Source of the DNA: a bacterium
Lineage (GTDB): Bacteria; Zhuqueibacterota; QNDG01; JABMRT01
NCBI GenBank assembly: GCA_011046415.1
Contig: DSAP01000183.1
Location: 1 to 50,938, forward strand
Direction of reading: 5' to 3'
DNA length: 50,938 nucleotides
Below, piece by piece: positions 9,472 to 19,469 of the stretch. The notes beneath the pieces were generated by a model. That model was not told the DNA's origin and made no database searches. It saw nothing but the letters and a program-made list of their open reading frames with translations. Numbering within the stretch: the stretch's first letter is position 1; every line of letters starts with the position of its first letter. Position numbers and translations under genes: made by a program.

Positions 9472-11859
9472 TCAGGTACGTAAACGGGCCTGTATTCTGG
9501 TCTCTAGTTTTCGGACAATCTCCATCATGACAGGATCAATGTCGCTGTCCTGCAATGTGCGATCCGGAGACGAGAAAGTCAAGGAAAACGCCATACTTTT
9601 TTTATCGGGTGGAATCGCCTTGCCTCGATAAATGTCGAATAAATCAACGGATTGAAGGGTCCCGTCCCCCGTTTTCAGGATCACGTCGATAACCTGTTCC
9701 GCCAATACGGACTCATTCACGATGATCGCCAGATCCCGTTTGACGCCGGGGAAACGGGAGAAAGGAATGAATTTTCTTTCTTCTGTTATCATTCCGTAAA
9801 GCGTTGCGATATCGATTTCAAGTGAAAAAACAGGATTCCTGATGTCCCAGTCTGCGCATATCGATTCGTGTATCAGACCAAAATGGCCGATGATGCGTCC
9901 ATCGGATTGCATTTGTATGGCACGCTGATCACTAAAAATCGGAGATCCGGTGATCTCAAAATCGATTCTTTCCACATGCAGTTTCTGGAGTAGTGCCTCA
10001 ACAACCCCTTTCAAATCGTGGAAATCAAACTTCTTTTCAGAAGCATTCCAGTAATGAACCGGACGATCATTACCGGTCAGCACCGCGGAAATCACTTCTC
10101 GTTCAGCCGGAGAGGAGCGGCCTGTCGATTCAAAAATCCGGCCGGTTTCAAAGAGTTTCAGATTGGACTGTGAACGATTCTGATTCCAGACAATCGTATC
10201 CAGGAGGCCCGGTATGAGGCTGCTTCGCATGAAAGCGGTATCCGGACTGAGGGGATTCTGTACGGGAACGGGTTTCCGGATTTCCCGATACGGTTTCACG
10301 GCATGCTCTGACACCATGCTGTTGCTGACGGTTTCAAAGAATCCCCGTCCGACAAAGAAGTCCTTCAGTTCCTCGACGAACCGATCGACACGGTTTTCCT
10401 GAGACGTTAATTGGAGTCTCGACAGGGTCGCATCAGGAATCCTGTCATAACCGTAATGACGCACGACTTCTTCGATGAGGTCAATCTCCTGCTTCAGATC
10501 GGGACGGAATGAAGGGATTGTCACGGAAATCGGCTTTGAATCGTCCGGCTTGAGTCCCAGGCCGGACAGGATCGAAATCACCCGGGAAACCGGAATCTCA
10601 ATGCCCAGAACATGTGTGATCCGCTCAGGGCGGAGGGTAACAATCCGGTGAGGTATTTTCGATGGATAAGAATCGACTATCCCCTTGACGACACTGCCTC
10701 CGGTCAGATCAGAGATCAGCTTTGCCGCGCGGTTCACCGCATAGGCGGTGTTGTTCGGATCACATCCCCGTTCGAAACGTTGTGAGGCTTCCGTGCTGAT
10801 TCCGAGACGTTTTGAGGTCCTGCGGATGGCCGGCGGATCGAAATAGGCACTTTCTATGAGAATATTCCGGGTCCGGTCCGAAACTTCGGAATTCTCGCCA
10901 CCCATGATCCCGGCCAGCGCCACTCCCCGCCTGCCGTCGCAGATCAGCAGATCATTTTGGGTCAATGTATGCTTTAAACCGTCCAGGGTGGTGAAAGATT
11001 CCCCTCCTTCAGCCAGACGGACGATAATTTTCTTTTCCGCGATCAGATCGTAATCAAAGGCATGCAGGGGTTGACCGGTTTCCAGCATCACGAGGTTGGT
11101 CGCGTCCACGACGTTATTGATGGAACGGACGCCCAGCGCCTCGAGCCGCTCCTTGATCCAGTCTGGAGAGGGACGAATCTGCACATCCCTCATAATGCGG
11201 GCCGTGTAACGCGGACAGGCTGCCGGATCCATGATTTCAATTGAAATCCAGTCTGACGATACCTCATCGGATTCATTCACCGAATCATCCGGATAGGTTG
11301 GGCTGACGTCCGTCAGGACGCCGACTTCCCGGGCAATTCCGATGTGGCTGAGACAATCCGGCCGGTTGGGAGTCACATTGATTGAGAAAACCGTATCCCG
11401 TCTGTCTGAAGGACCGGTAAAAGCAGCCCCTTTTTCATGGCTTGTCGGATCGAGGACCAGAATCCCCTCGTGTGAATGCCCGATTCCGAGTTCGCGCTCG
11501 GAACAGATCATACCCTCTGATTTCACCCCGCGCAGCGTCACGGGTTTGATTTCGAGACCGCCCGCAAGCCTGGCGCCGATTCTGGCGACTGGCACGCGCT
11601 GGCCTTCGGATACATTGGGGGCCCCGCAAACGATCGACAGTGTTTCGTCGCCCACATCCACCCGGCAGACACTCAGCCGGTCCGCATCCGGATGTTTCTC
11701 GACCTGCAACACATCACCCACGACCACGCCTTCGAATCCGGTATCCGTCCGGATGACTTCCTCGACCTCCAGACCGCACAGGGTCAGTTTATCCGCCAGT
11801 TCATCGGGGGGCAGAGAAACGGGTATGAGTTCATTTAACCATTTCAGACTGATTTTCAT
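9472..11859 (-). CDS. pheT: Phenylalanyl-tRNA synthetase beta subunit
   Basis: 'MKISLKWLNELIPV', tRNA-binding domain, B5 domain, C-terminal anticodon-binding domain 'FSRFPGVKRDLAIIV'. Confidence 0.97.
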   Translation of the reverse strand: MKISLKWLNELIPVSLPPDELADKLTLCGLEVEEVIRTDTGFEGVVVGDVLQVEKHPDADRLSVCRVDVGDETLSIVCGAPNVSEGQRVPVARIGARLAGGLEIKPVTLRGVKSEGMICSERELGIGHSHEGILVLDPTSHEKGAAFTGPSDRRDTVFSINVTPNRPDCLSHIGIAREVGVLTDVSPTYPDDSVNESDEVSSDWISIEIMDPAACPRYTARIMRDVQIRPSPDWIKERLEALGVRSINNVVDATNLVMLETGQPLHAFDYDLIAEKKIIVRLAEGGESFTTLDGLKHTLTQNDLLICDGRRGVALAGIMGGENSEVSDRTRNILIESAYFDPPAIRRTSKRLGISTEASQRFERGCDPNNTAYAVNRAAKLISDLTGGSVVKGIVDSYPSKIPHRIVTLRPERITHVLGIEIPVSRVISILSGLGLKPDDSKPISVTIPSFRPDLKQEIDLIEEVVRHYGYDRIPDATLSRLQLTSQENRVDRFVEELKDFFVGRGFFETVSNSMVSEHAVKPYREIRKPVPVQNPLSPDTAFMRSSLIPGLLDTIVWNQNRSQSNLKLFETGRIFESTGRSSPAEREVISAVLTGNDRPVHYWNASEKKFDFHDLKGVVEALLQKLHVERIDFEITGSPIFSDQRAIQMQSDGRIIGHFGLIHESICADWDIRNPVFSLEIDIATLYGMITEERKFIPFSRFPGVKRDLAIIVNESVLAEQVIDVILKTGDGTLQSVDLFDIYRGKAIPPDKKSMAFSLTFSSPDRTLQDSDIDPVMMEIVRKLETRIQARLRT

Positions 11860-11870
11860 CCGGATACATC

Positions 11871-12896
11871 CTAAAATTGCTTCAACAGACGCACATCGTT
11901 TTCATAAAACATGCGGATATCAGGTATGCCGTAAATCAGCATCGCAATCCGTTCCACCCCCATGCCGAATGCGAAACCGGTATACCTCTCGGGGTCATAT
12001 CCTACGTAGTCAAACACCGCGGGGTTGACCATACCGGCGCCCGAAATCTCCACCCATCCGGATTGTTTGCAGACGCGGCATCCCCTGCCCCGGCAAATAA
12101 GACAGGAAAAGTCATATTCCGCGCTTGGCTCCGTAAATGGAAAGAAGCTCGGTCGGAACCGGATTTTGATGTCCGATCCCAGAAGACGCTGTGCGAAAGT
12201 CAGTATCGTTCCTTTTAAATCCGCGAAGCTCACGCCCTCGTCCACGTAAAGTCCTTCGATCTGATGGAAAACGGGCGAATGCGTAGCGTCCGGGGTATCC
12301 CGTCGATAGCAACGACCGGGTGCGATGATTCGTACGGGGGGAGGCTGATTTTCCATGACATGCACCTGAACCGGAGAAGTATGCGTGCGCAGAACAATTT
12401 CCTGTTCCTCGTCGATGAACAGGGTGTCCTGCATGTCTCTTGCGGGATGCCCCCTTGCGATATTCAGCGCATCAAAATTGTAGTATTCCGTCTCGATTTC
12501 CGGCCCCTGTGCTACGATAAATCCCATACTTTGAAAGCAGGACTTGATTTCACGGAGCAATGTCGTCAGCGGATGAAGCCGGCCGATATAACCGATATTA
12601 CCAGGCAGGGAATGATCAAAAAATGATTCACCATGGGATTGCATATCCAGCGACCGGGCTTTTTCTGAAAACACCGTATTCATCTTGTCTTTCAGGGTGT
12701 TGAGCAAATGTCCCGATGCGCGTTTTTCATCCCCTTCGAGCGAACCCAGTATCCCGAAAAGACCAGCCAGTAACCCTTTTCGGCCTAAAAATCGAATCCG
12801 GATTTGTTCGAGCGCTTGTAAATCCGATGCTTCCGCAAGCGCCGAATCGAAATCAGACTCGAGCAGGCGAATCCGTGTTTTCAGATCGGATTTCAT
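11871..12896 (-). CDS. pheS: Phenylalanyl-tRNA synthetase alpha subunit
   Basis: 'LLRTHTSPVQVHVM', 'GRCYRRDTPDATHSPVFHQIEGLYVDEGVSFADLKG', 'FAFGMGVERIAMLIYGIPDIRMFYENDVRLLKQF'. Confidence 0.97.
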   Translation of the reverse strand: MKSDLKTRIRLLESDFDSALAEASDLQALEQIRIRFLGRKGLLAGLFGILGSLEGDEKRASGHLLNTLKDKMNTVFSEKARSLDMQSHGESFFDHSLPGNIGYIGRLHPLTTLLREIKSCFQSMGFIVAQGPEIETEYYNFDALNIARGHPARDMQDTLFIDEEQEIVLRTHTSPVQVHVMENQPPPVRIIAPGRCYRRDTPDATHSPVFHQIEGLYVDEGVSFADLKGTILTFAQRLLGSDIKIRFRPSFFPFTEPSAEYDFSCLICRGRGCRVCKQSGWVEISGAGMVNPAVFDYVGYDPERYTGFAFGMGVERIAMLIYGIPDIRMFYENDVRLLKQF

Positions 12897-12902
12897 CGGG
12901 TA

Positions 12903-13253
12903 TTATGTACTTTTAATCCGGTTGACGATCTGAGAGAAAGCAGCCGGGTCCGATACGGCCAGGTCTGACAGTACTTTACGGTTCAACTCGATCCGATTTT
13001 TGCTCAGGAGATCCATGAAACGAGAATAGCTCAAACCGTAAGGCCTCACGGCGGCATTGATACGGGCAATCCAGAGTTGACGAAACTCACGCTTGCGGAC
13101 CCGCCGATCGCGATAGGCATAGAGCATCGCGCGTTCGACGCTTTCCTTGGCGGTTTTCAGGAGTTTACTCTTGGCACCCCGGTACCCTCTGGCGGACTTT
13201 AGAATTTTTTTCCGTCGCCGTCTGGATGCGACGGCATTCGTTGCTTTCGGCAT
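12903..13253 (-). CDS. rplT: 50S ribosomal protein L20
   Basis: '[70 protein letters not shown]'. Confidence 0.97.
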   Translation of the reverse strand: MPKATNAVASRRRRKKILKSARGYRGAKSKLLKTAKESVERAMLYAYRDRRVRKREFRQLWIARINAAVRPYGLSYSRFMDLLSKNRIELNRKVLSDLAVSDPAAFSQIVNRIKST

Positions 13254-13282
13254 GTTTTCCTCATGGTCAGATAAGAGTCAAT

Positions 13283-13477
13283 TTAAACGACGAGCATACG
13301 CTTTACGCGGTTTTCCTGAGTCCGGTCAACCAGATCCGATTTTCTCAGATTGCGTTTACGTTTAGAAGTTTTCTTGGTCAGGATATGACTCGCGTAAGCC
13401 TTATCCCTTTTGATTTTCTTTTTGGCGGTCAGATTGAATCGTTTGGCTGCACCGCGTCTTGTTTTTATTTTCGGCAT
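13283..13477 (-). CDS. rpmI: 50S ribosomal protein L35
   Basis: '[46 protein letters not shown]'; internal ATG at 13477 preferred over the ORF-track start. Confidence 0.95.
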   Translation of the reverse strand: MPKIKTRRGAAKRFNLTAKKKIKRDKAYASHILTKKTSKRKRNLRKSDLVDRTQENRVKRMLVV

Positions 13478-13491
13478 TGAACACTCCTTCA

Positions 13492-14001
13492 TTACTTCGG
13501 CACAAAAATGGCCGTGATGCTTCGATTTTCGAAAACCGGATCGCCTTCTAACTTAGAGATGTCGAGCAATTGCTCGGTGACCCGCTTTAAGACGTCTTCA
13601 CCCAGCTCAGGATGGACGATCTGTCTGCCTCTGAAGAGGATCCGAATCCGCAGATGGTTTCCCAATTCAATAAATTTGCGTGCCTGTTTGACCTTGAACA
13701 TCACATCGTGTTCGTCGATGGTCGGCCGGAACCGGATTTCCTTGACATGGATGACATGTTGTTTCTTTTTGCTGATTTTTTCTTTCTTGCTTTGCTGATA
13801 CTTATATTTGCCGTAATCCATGATCCGGCAAACGGGGGGTGACGCATTGGGCGCGATCTCGACCAGATCGAGCTCTGCCTGCTCTGCGAGTTCCATGGCG
13901 CGTTTAGGGGACATGATACCGTGCTGCTCACCATCATCACCGATAACGCGTACCTCGGGAACCCGTATTTCCTCGTTCAGACGAATACGATCTTTTTTAA
14001 T
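13492..14001 (-). CDS. infC: Translation initiation factor IF-3, AUU start codon
   Basis: The ORF-track ATG start is internal. The reading frame continues upstream as [35 protein letters not shown] (canonical IF3 N-terminus) to an ATT at 14001 preceded by AAGGAGG at 7-nt spacing. Confidence 0.94.
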   Translation of the reverse strand: MKKDRIRLNEEIRVPEVRVIGDDGEQHGIMSPKRAMELAEQAELDLVEIAPNASPPVCRIMDYGKYKYQQSKKEKISKKKQHVIHVKEIRFRPTIDEHDVMFKVKQARKFIELGNHLRIRILFRGRQIVHPELGEDVLKRVTEQLLDISKLEGDPVFENRSITAIFVPK

Positions 14002-15913
14002 CGCTGGTCCTCCTTGCCATTTCCTCTTTCAGGGTGGCGATGAATTCTTCGACCGGCCTGGAGCCGACATCTCCTGTTTTACGTTTCCGCACGGAAACGG
14101 TATGATCCTGGCTTTCACGATCGCCGATGATGCACATATAAGGGATTTTTTGCATCTCGGCTTCACGGATTTTGTAACCCATTTTTTCATTCCGCGCATC
14201 AAACCGGCAACGGAGTCCGGATTCAGTGAGGCGTGTCATCGTGTCTGATGCCGCATCTCTATGTTTCTCGCTGATCGGAATGACCACGCATTGCACCGGC
14301 GCCAGCCAGATCGGAAACGCACCGCCGTAATGTTCAATTAATATGCCGATGAACCGTTCGAGCGATCCGAAAATCGCCCGATGAATCATCACGGGCCTGT
14401 GACGCTCGCCGTCCGCTCCGACATACTCGAGTTCGAACCGTTCGGGCATGGAAAAGTCTACCTGAATGGTGCCGCATTGCCACAGGCGTCCGATCGAGTC
14501 ACGGATATGATAATCGATCTTCGGCCCGTAAAACGCCCCTTCTCCGCGATTGATTTCGAAGGGAATTCCTTTTCGGTTCAGGGCACTTTGCAGTACCTTT
14601 TCGGCCTGTTCCCACATCGAAGCATCTCCGATCGATCTAGCGGGACGGGTCGAAAGTTCAATCTGATACTGAAAAAAACCGAATGCTTCATAGACTTCAG
14701 TAATCATATCGATGATTCGAATGACTTCCGTTTCCAGCTGATCCGGCATACAGAATACATGGGCGTCGTCCTGTGTGAACTGACGAACGCGAAACAAACC
14801 GTGCAGTACACCCGATTTCTCATGACGGTGTACGAGACCCATCTCCGCCATTTTAATCGGCATATCGCGGTAAGAATGCGGTGAATTCTTATAGACCAGT
14901 AATCCGCCCGGACAATTCATCGGTTTAACGGCATAGGCCTGATCATCGACAGAAGTGAAATACATATTCTCTTTGTAATTATCCCAGTGTCCGCTTCGGT
15001 GCCACAGGGTTTCATTCAGAATGATCGGGGTCCGGATTTCCTGATATCCGTGCTTGAAGAACATCTCACGCATATAATTCTGAATGGTGTTGTACAGAAT
15101 CATGCCGTTGGGATGCCAGAACACAAATCCCGGACCCTCGACCTGGAAGCTGAATAAATCCAGTTCTTTGCCGAGGCGTCTGTGATCTCGTTTTTTGGCT
15201 TCTTCCAACTGCCGCAGATGTGCATCGAGAAGAGATTTCGTCGGGAAAGAAATACCGTAAATTCGCTGAAGTACGGCATTGCGTTCATCCCCGCGCCAGT
15301 ATGCCCCTGCGATGTTCAGTAATTTGAAGTGTTTGACATAATCCGTGCTCGGCAGATGGGGGCCGCGACAGAGATCTGCAAAACCATCATTGAAATAAAC
15401 CGAAATGATATCATCCGGGAATTCCTGAATGATTTCGACCTTGAAGTGTTCTCCCCGCTCTTCAAAGAAAGCGATGGCATCGGCTTTCGACAGGGTGTTC
15501 CGTACGAAGGGCTGCGCCTTTTTGATGATCTCCCGCATCTTTTCTTCGATTCGGGGAAGATCGTCTGTCGTCAAGGGGCGATCGAGCGCGAAGTCATAAT
15601 AAAAACCTCCTTCGATCGCGGGTCCAATTGCAAGTTTGGTTTCCGGAAAGAGAGACTTGACAGCCTGTGCCATCACATGGGAGGTGCTGTGCCAGAAAAC
15701 CCCCATTCCGACCGGTTCATCGGTCGTGATAATACGGAGGTTCATATCACGATCCAGCACCTGAATTAAATCGACAAGCCGCCCCTCGATTTCGGCAGCT
15801 ACTGCAGATTTGAATAAATCAGGATGCTGTATTTTCAGTACTTCTAAAATCGTGACGCCCGGTGTGCAACGCTGTTCGTCGCCATGATCTATTCTAACGT
15901 TGATGGATTCCAA
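13997..15913 (-). CDS. thrS: Threonyl-tRNA synthetase
   Basis: TGS domain, 'HSTSHVMAQAVKSLFP', 'MNCPGGLLVYKNSPHSYRDMPIKMAEMGLVHRHEKSGVLHGLFRVRQFTQDDAHVFC'. Confidence 0.98.
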   Translation of the reverse strand: MESINVRIDHGDEQRCTPGVTILEVLKIQHPDLFKSAVAAEIEGRLVDLIQVLDRDMNLRIITTDEPVGMGVFWHSTSHVMAQAVKSLFPETKLAIGPAIEGGFYYDFALDRPLTTDDLPRIEEKMREIIKKAQPFVRNTLSKADAIAFFEERGEHFKVEIIQEFPDDIISVYFNDGFADLCRGPHLPSTDYVKHFKLLNIAGAYWRGDERNAVLQRIYGISFPTKSLLDAHLRQLEEAKKRDHRRLGKELDLFSFQVEGPGFVFWHPNGMILYNTIQNYMREMFFKHGYQEIRTPIILNETLWHRSGHWDNYKENMYFTSVDDQAYAVKPMNCPGGLLVYKNSPHSYRDMPIKMAEMGLVHRHEKSGVLHGLFRVRQFTQDDAHVFCMPDQLETEVIRIIDMITEVYEAFGFFQYQIELSTRPARSIGDASMWEQAEKVLQSALNRKGIPFEINRGEGAFYGPKIDYHIRDSIGRLWQCGTIQVDFSMPERFELEYVGADGERHRPVMIHRAIFGSLERFIGILIEHYGGAFPIWLAPVQCVVIPISEKHRDAASDTMTRLTESGLRCRFDARNEKMGYKIREAEMQKIPYMCIIGDRESQDHTVSVRKRKTGDVGSRPVEEFIATLKEEMARRTSD

Positions 15914-15981
15914 AGATTAAACAAGACCCCTCGATAATATTATAAAAAACTATTAAAAAAATTCGGATAAAAAAAATTTTG

Positions 15982-16055
15982 TGGGCGATACTGGACTTGA
16001 ACCAGTGACCTCTTGCATGTCAAGCAAGCACTCTAACCACCTGAGCTAATCGCCC
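15982..16055 (-). tRNA. tRNA-Val (anticodon GAC)
   Basis: Minus strand GGGCGATTAGCTCAGGTGGTTAGAGTGCTTGCTTGACATGCAAGAGGTCACTGGTTCAAGTCCAGTATCGCCCA; complete cloverleaf, anticodon loop TTGACAT. Confidence 0.95.
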
Positions 16056-16072
16056 AAAAATTCTTGGGTTTA

Positions 16073-16101
16073 AATGTAACATGATTTACCCCAAAAGTCA
16101 A
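16073..16101 (-). promoter_or_regulatory. Candidate sigma70 promoter of tRNA-Val
   Basis: Minus strand TTGACT-N17-TACATT, about 18 nt upstream of the tRNA 5' end. Confidence 0.6.
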
Positions 16102-16136
16102 GAAATATTTAGGATATGAAACCCGTCCAATCATCC

Positions 16137-17741
16137 TTAAAAGAGGGTTCCCGGTGAGAGAAGCCCATGCGGATCGAGAGCATTTTTTACGGATCTGAAT
16201 TTACTTCTTTCCGCATCGGTGAACATGATTTTCAACAACTCTTTTTTAATTTTACCGATTCCATGCTCGCCGGATACACTACCTCCGAGCTGAACTGCCT
16301 TCCTCGACAGGAGGATGGAAACCGCTTTTGCACGATCGAGTTCGACCTCGTCGAGAGGCAGGAGGTTGACATGAACATGACTCTCACCGATATGACCGAA
16401 AATCACATATTCCAAATCAGCATCTTCCGCTTCTTTCCGGTATACAGCCATTATTTCCTCGAACCGGTGTCCAGGAACGACGAGATCGGTTGCGATCTTG
16501 TGTATCGCAGGACAACGAACCCGGTGTTCTTCGATTATCCGGTTGATGATTTCCGGGACGGCATGCCTGAAATCCTTCATCTCTCTGAGCGAACGGGCAT
16601 CCCAGGCGCCCCAGGCCGTTTCCAGGGAGGAACCCTGTTCCTGAAGCAAACGGTCATAGGCTGTCAGAATTTCCTCAAGCGGGGCATTCGACATATCTTG
16701 CTCAATATAAATGGCCGCCATGGCTCCATCCCGAACCCGTGTCGCATACGGAGACCTCTCTCTCAACAAAAACAATGACTGTTGATCGAAGTATTCGAGC
16801 GCACAGGCCGTGATCACCGAATTCCGGTTTCTGTTTTCCTGGCGAATGCGCCTGGCAAACCGGATTGCCTGGATCTCTTGTTTAAAGAAACAGACCGCAC
16901 CCAGGAGTGAAACCGGTTTCCGGGACAGGTCAACTGTGATCTCCGTAATGACTCCGAGCGTCCCTTCCGAACCGATGAACAAATCCACGAGATCCAGCGG
17001 ATCATCGAGATGATATGCGGCCGTGTTTTTAATCCGTTTTCTGTTAAATGGCGGGATCGTGAGGTATAACGATCCGCCTGGACCAGGAAATTCGATCCGT
17101 TCACCCGCCCGTACAGACATTCCCCTTTTCAGTTCCAAAACGGTGCCGTTAACCAAAACCACCCTCAGGCCGTACACATGATTCCGGGTCGGGCCATAGA
17201 AAAAAGAACGGCTTCCTGAGGCATCGGTGGCGACCGTTCCTCCAAGATGAGCCGACATTTCCGTGGGATCGGGCGGGTAGAACCATTGATCGGAAACGGA
17301 CAAGAATCCTGATGTGCCGGGAAAAGACTCTTTTTCATCCGTCCCGTTGGAATCGAGGAATCGGGAGAGCCGGTCGAGATTCACGCCCGGTTCGAGTGTG
17401 ATTCGCCATATCCCGGTGTCGTCCGCTTCCGCCGACAAGATCCGTTGCATCTGATCGAGAGAAAGGATGTGGCCTCCGCAGGGAACCGCCCCCCCCAAGA
17501 TCCCGGTCCTCGCCGCGGAGGGAGTGAGTGGAATCCGGTTCCGGCCGGCCTGAACGAGGATGTCCCGAACCTGACGCTCACATCGCGGAAACCAGATCCC
17601 GTCCGTATGCCCTTCCTGGAACCGGCTTTCATCGAGAAGATAACGGGAATAGCTTTCCCGTATCCGGACAGGATCATCGATAAAAAGGATTTCCGATACC
17701 TGATCATCGCGCGGTTCATGTCCGTGGATACGGATATTCAT
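16137..17741 (-). CDS. FAD-binding oxidase, GlcD/D-lactate dehydrogenase family
   Basis: 'LGGTVATDASGSRSFFYGPTRNHVYGLRVVLVNG', 'SEGTLGVITEITVDL', 'FGHIGESHVHVNLLP', 'GGSVSGEHGIGKIKKELL'. Start set to ATG 17741 (GGAG upstream). Confidence 0.88.
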   Translation of the reverse strand: MNIRIHGHEPRDDQVSEILFIDDPVRIRESYSRYLLDESRFQEGHTDGIWFPRCERQVRDILVQAGRNRIPLTPSAARTGILGGAVPCGGHILSLDQMQRILSAEADDTGIWRITLEPGVNLDRLSRFLDSNGTDEKESFPGTSGFLSVSDQWFYPPDPTEMSAHLGGTVATDASGSRSFFYGPTRNHVYGLRVVLVNGTVLELKRGMSVRAGERIEFPGPGGSLYLTIPPFNRKRIKNTAAYHLDDPLDLVDLFIGSEGTLGVITEITVDLSRKPVSLLGAVCFFKQEIQAIRFARRIRQENRNRNSVITACALEYFDQQSLFLLRERSPYATRVRDGAMAAIYIEQDMSNAPLEEILTAYDRLLQEQGSSLETAWGAWDARSLREMKDFRHAVPEIINRIIEEHRVRCPAIHKIATDLVVPGHRFEEIMAVYRKEAEDADLEYVIFGHIGESHVHVNLLPLDEVELDRAKAVSILLSRKAVQLGGSVSGEHGIGKIKKELLKIMFTDAERSKFRSVKNALDPHGLLSPGTLF

Positions 17742-17763
17742 CTTCTCACTCCATGCGGGATAC

Positions 17764-17788
17764 AAAAAAAGGGCATCGCTGCCCTTTT
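17764..17788 (-). terminator. Intrinsic terminator downstream of the FtsZ-family gene
   Basis: Minus strand AAAAGGGCA-GCGA-TGCCC-TTTTTTT. Confidence 0.8.
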
Positions 17789-17810
17789 GGGATCGATAGT
17801 TGGAATCCGA

Positions 17811-19367
17811 TCAAGTGGATTTGGAAGGCTGCAGTTGTTCATCCTTGAGTTCCCTGAGCCGGTCGACGATGTGGCCGGTTTCTCCGCGGCCGTCACTCCG
17901 GTTTTCAACCAGATCGACGACCATTTCCATCGCGAGGATTACAGAATCCAGGATCTTGGTATCCAGCCTGATTTCACGTGACTGTACGGATGAGAAGATT
18001 TCATCAATGGTCCCGAGTAGCTGACCGATTTCATCGAATCCGAACATCTGTGCGGATGCCTGGAGCAGCTTGCAGGACTGGCGGGCATCCATCACGGCAC
18101 GATGATTATCGGGATTCATGCGCAACACATGAACAGACCGGTCAAACCGTTTCAGGTCACTTGCTGCTTCCTCTTCAAAAAGTGTGTAGAACAGCTTGGT
18201 CGCCTGGGTCACGGGTTTCGCCGTTTTAGCCTGGAGGGCCAATTCGTTGCCATTTGCCAGGATGGACTCTTTAATGTCAAAAATACTCTGCCCGTTGCTT
18301 AAAATGGGCATTTCGAACGCTTCCTCGGCCTCGGTCTGAACCGGATGCGGTTTTTCAGCTTTTTCAATCTGCATTCGTTCGGGTTCTTTTTCCTCCGCGA
18401 TACCCGTGACAATCAGCATCACGCGCACGGATTGCTTCAATGCCTTGTCGATCGTGACTCCCCAGATGATCCGCGCATACGGATCGACATTGCGGGCAAT
18501 CATCCGGACCACCTCACGCGCTTCCTTGAGTGTCATGTCCATACCGCCGGCGATATGGACCAGGACGCTCTGTGCGCCGGCGATGGAGGATTCCATCATC
18601 GGATGCGTGACGGCGCGACGGGCGGCCTCTTCGGCGCGGTTCTCGGAATTGCTTTCACCGAGCCCGATCAGGCCCGTAGGACCGTCACGCAGGATCATGC
18701 CGATGTCGGCAAAATCTAGATTGATCAATCCCCGGTTGAATATCAGGCTGGAGAGGCCGGATAGTGCATTGAAAAGGATATCGTCGCCCCTCTTAAAGGC
18801 CTCATGGAAGGGGACATCCGGATATTGTTCGGTTAATTTGTCGTTTCGAAGAACGATGACGGTATCGACCACTTTCCGGAGTTTATCCAGACCGATATGG
18901 GCGTTTTCCCAGCGAATCACTCCTTCTTCCGAAAACGGCATGGTCACGACGGCAATCGTCAAAATACCCAGATCCCGTGCGATGCGTGCGATCACGGGCA
19001 AGGACCCGGTTCCTGTCCCTCCCCCCATGCCGCAGGTCAGAAAGAGCAGGTCTGTTCCCTCGATAGACCGGATAATGGCGTCACGACTCTCCTCGGCTGA
19101 TCGTTCGCCGACGACCGGATCTCCGCCGGCGCCCAGCCCGTTCGTCAGGCTGCGTCCGATCAGGATGCGTTCATCCGCACGGATGGAAAGCAAATCCTGG
19201 CCATCGGTATTGACGGCGATGGTCACGATATCTTTGATATTGGCGGTCGAAACATGATGGACGGTGTTGTTTCCGGAACCTCCGGCACCCAGCACCTTCA
19301 CGATGGTCCGGTAAGAGAGGATTTCTGATGAAGGCGACTGTTCTCCCCTCACGTTTTCAGAAGCCAT
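17811..19367 (-). CDS. FtsZ-family GTPase (archaeal-like motifs) with C-terminal degenerate Hpt/CheA-like domain
   Basis: Tubulin signature 'GMGGGTGTGS'; intact T7 loop 'NLDFAD'; 'GLGESNSENRAEEAARRA', 'DPYARIIWGVTIDKALKQSVRVMLIVTGI'. C-terminal ~130 aa aligns by eye to a CheA Hpt domain. Start at ATG 19367 (AAGGAG, 7 nt) rather than ORF-track 19466, which lies upstream of a candidate promoter. Confidence 0.85.
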   Translation of the reverse strand: MASENVRGEQSPSSEILSYRTIVKVLGAGGSGNNTVHHVSTANIKDIVTIAVNTDGQDLLSIRADERILIGRSLTNGLGAGGDPVVGERSAEESRDAIIRSIEGTDLLFLTCGMGGGTGTGSLPVIARIARDLGILTIAVVTMPFSEEGVIRWENAHIGLDKLRKVVDTVIVLRNDKLTEQYPDVPFHEAFKRGDDILFNALSGLSSLIFNRGLINLDFADIGMILRDGPTGLIGLGESNSENRAEEAARRAVTHPMMESSIAGAQSVLVHIAGGMDMTLKEAREVVRMIARNVDPYARIIWGVTIDKALKQSVRVMLIVTGIAEEKEPERMQIEKAEKPHPVQTEAEEAFEMPILSNGQSIFDIKESILANGNELALQAKTAKPVTQATKLFYTLFEEEAASDLKRFDRSVHVLRMNPDNHRAVMDARQSCKLLQASAQMFGFDEIGQLLGTIDEIFSSVQSREIRLDTKILDSVILAMEMVVDLVENRSDGRGETGHIVDRLRELKDEQLQPSKST

Positions 19368-19413
19368 ACCCATTCTCCTTCCCCTGAGGCGATTGATTTC
19401 TGCTATCACTTTG

Positions 19414-19442
19414 AATTTAAGCGGAGATGGATTAAAAAGCAA
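19414..19442 (-). promoter_or_regulatory. Candidate promoter of the FtsZ-family gene
   Basis: Minus strand TTGCTT-N17-TAAATT, about 45 nt upstream of the inferred start. Confidence 0.4.
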
Positions 19443-19469
19443 GAAAATTGTTTCACTGTGAGACATTTT

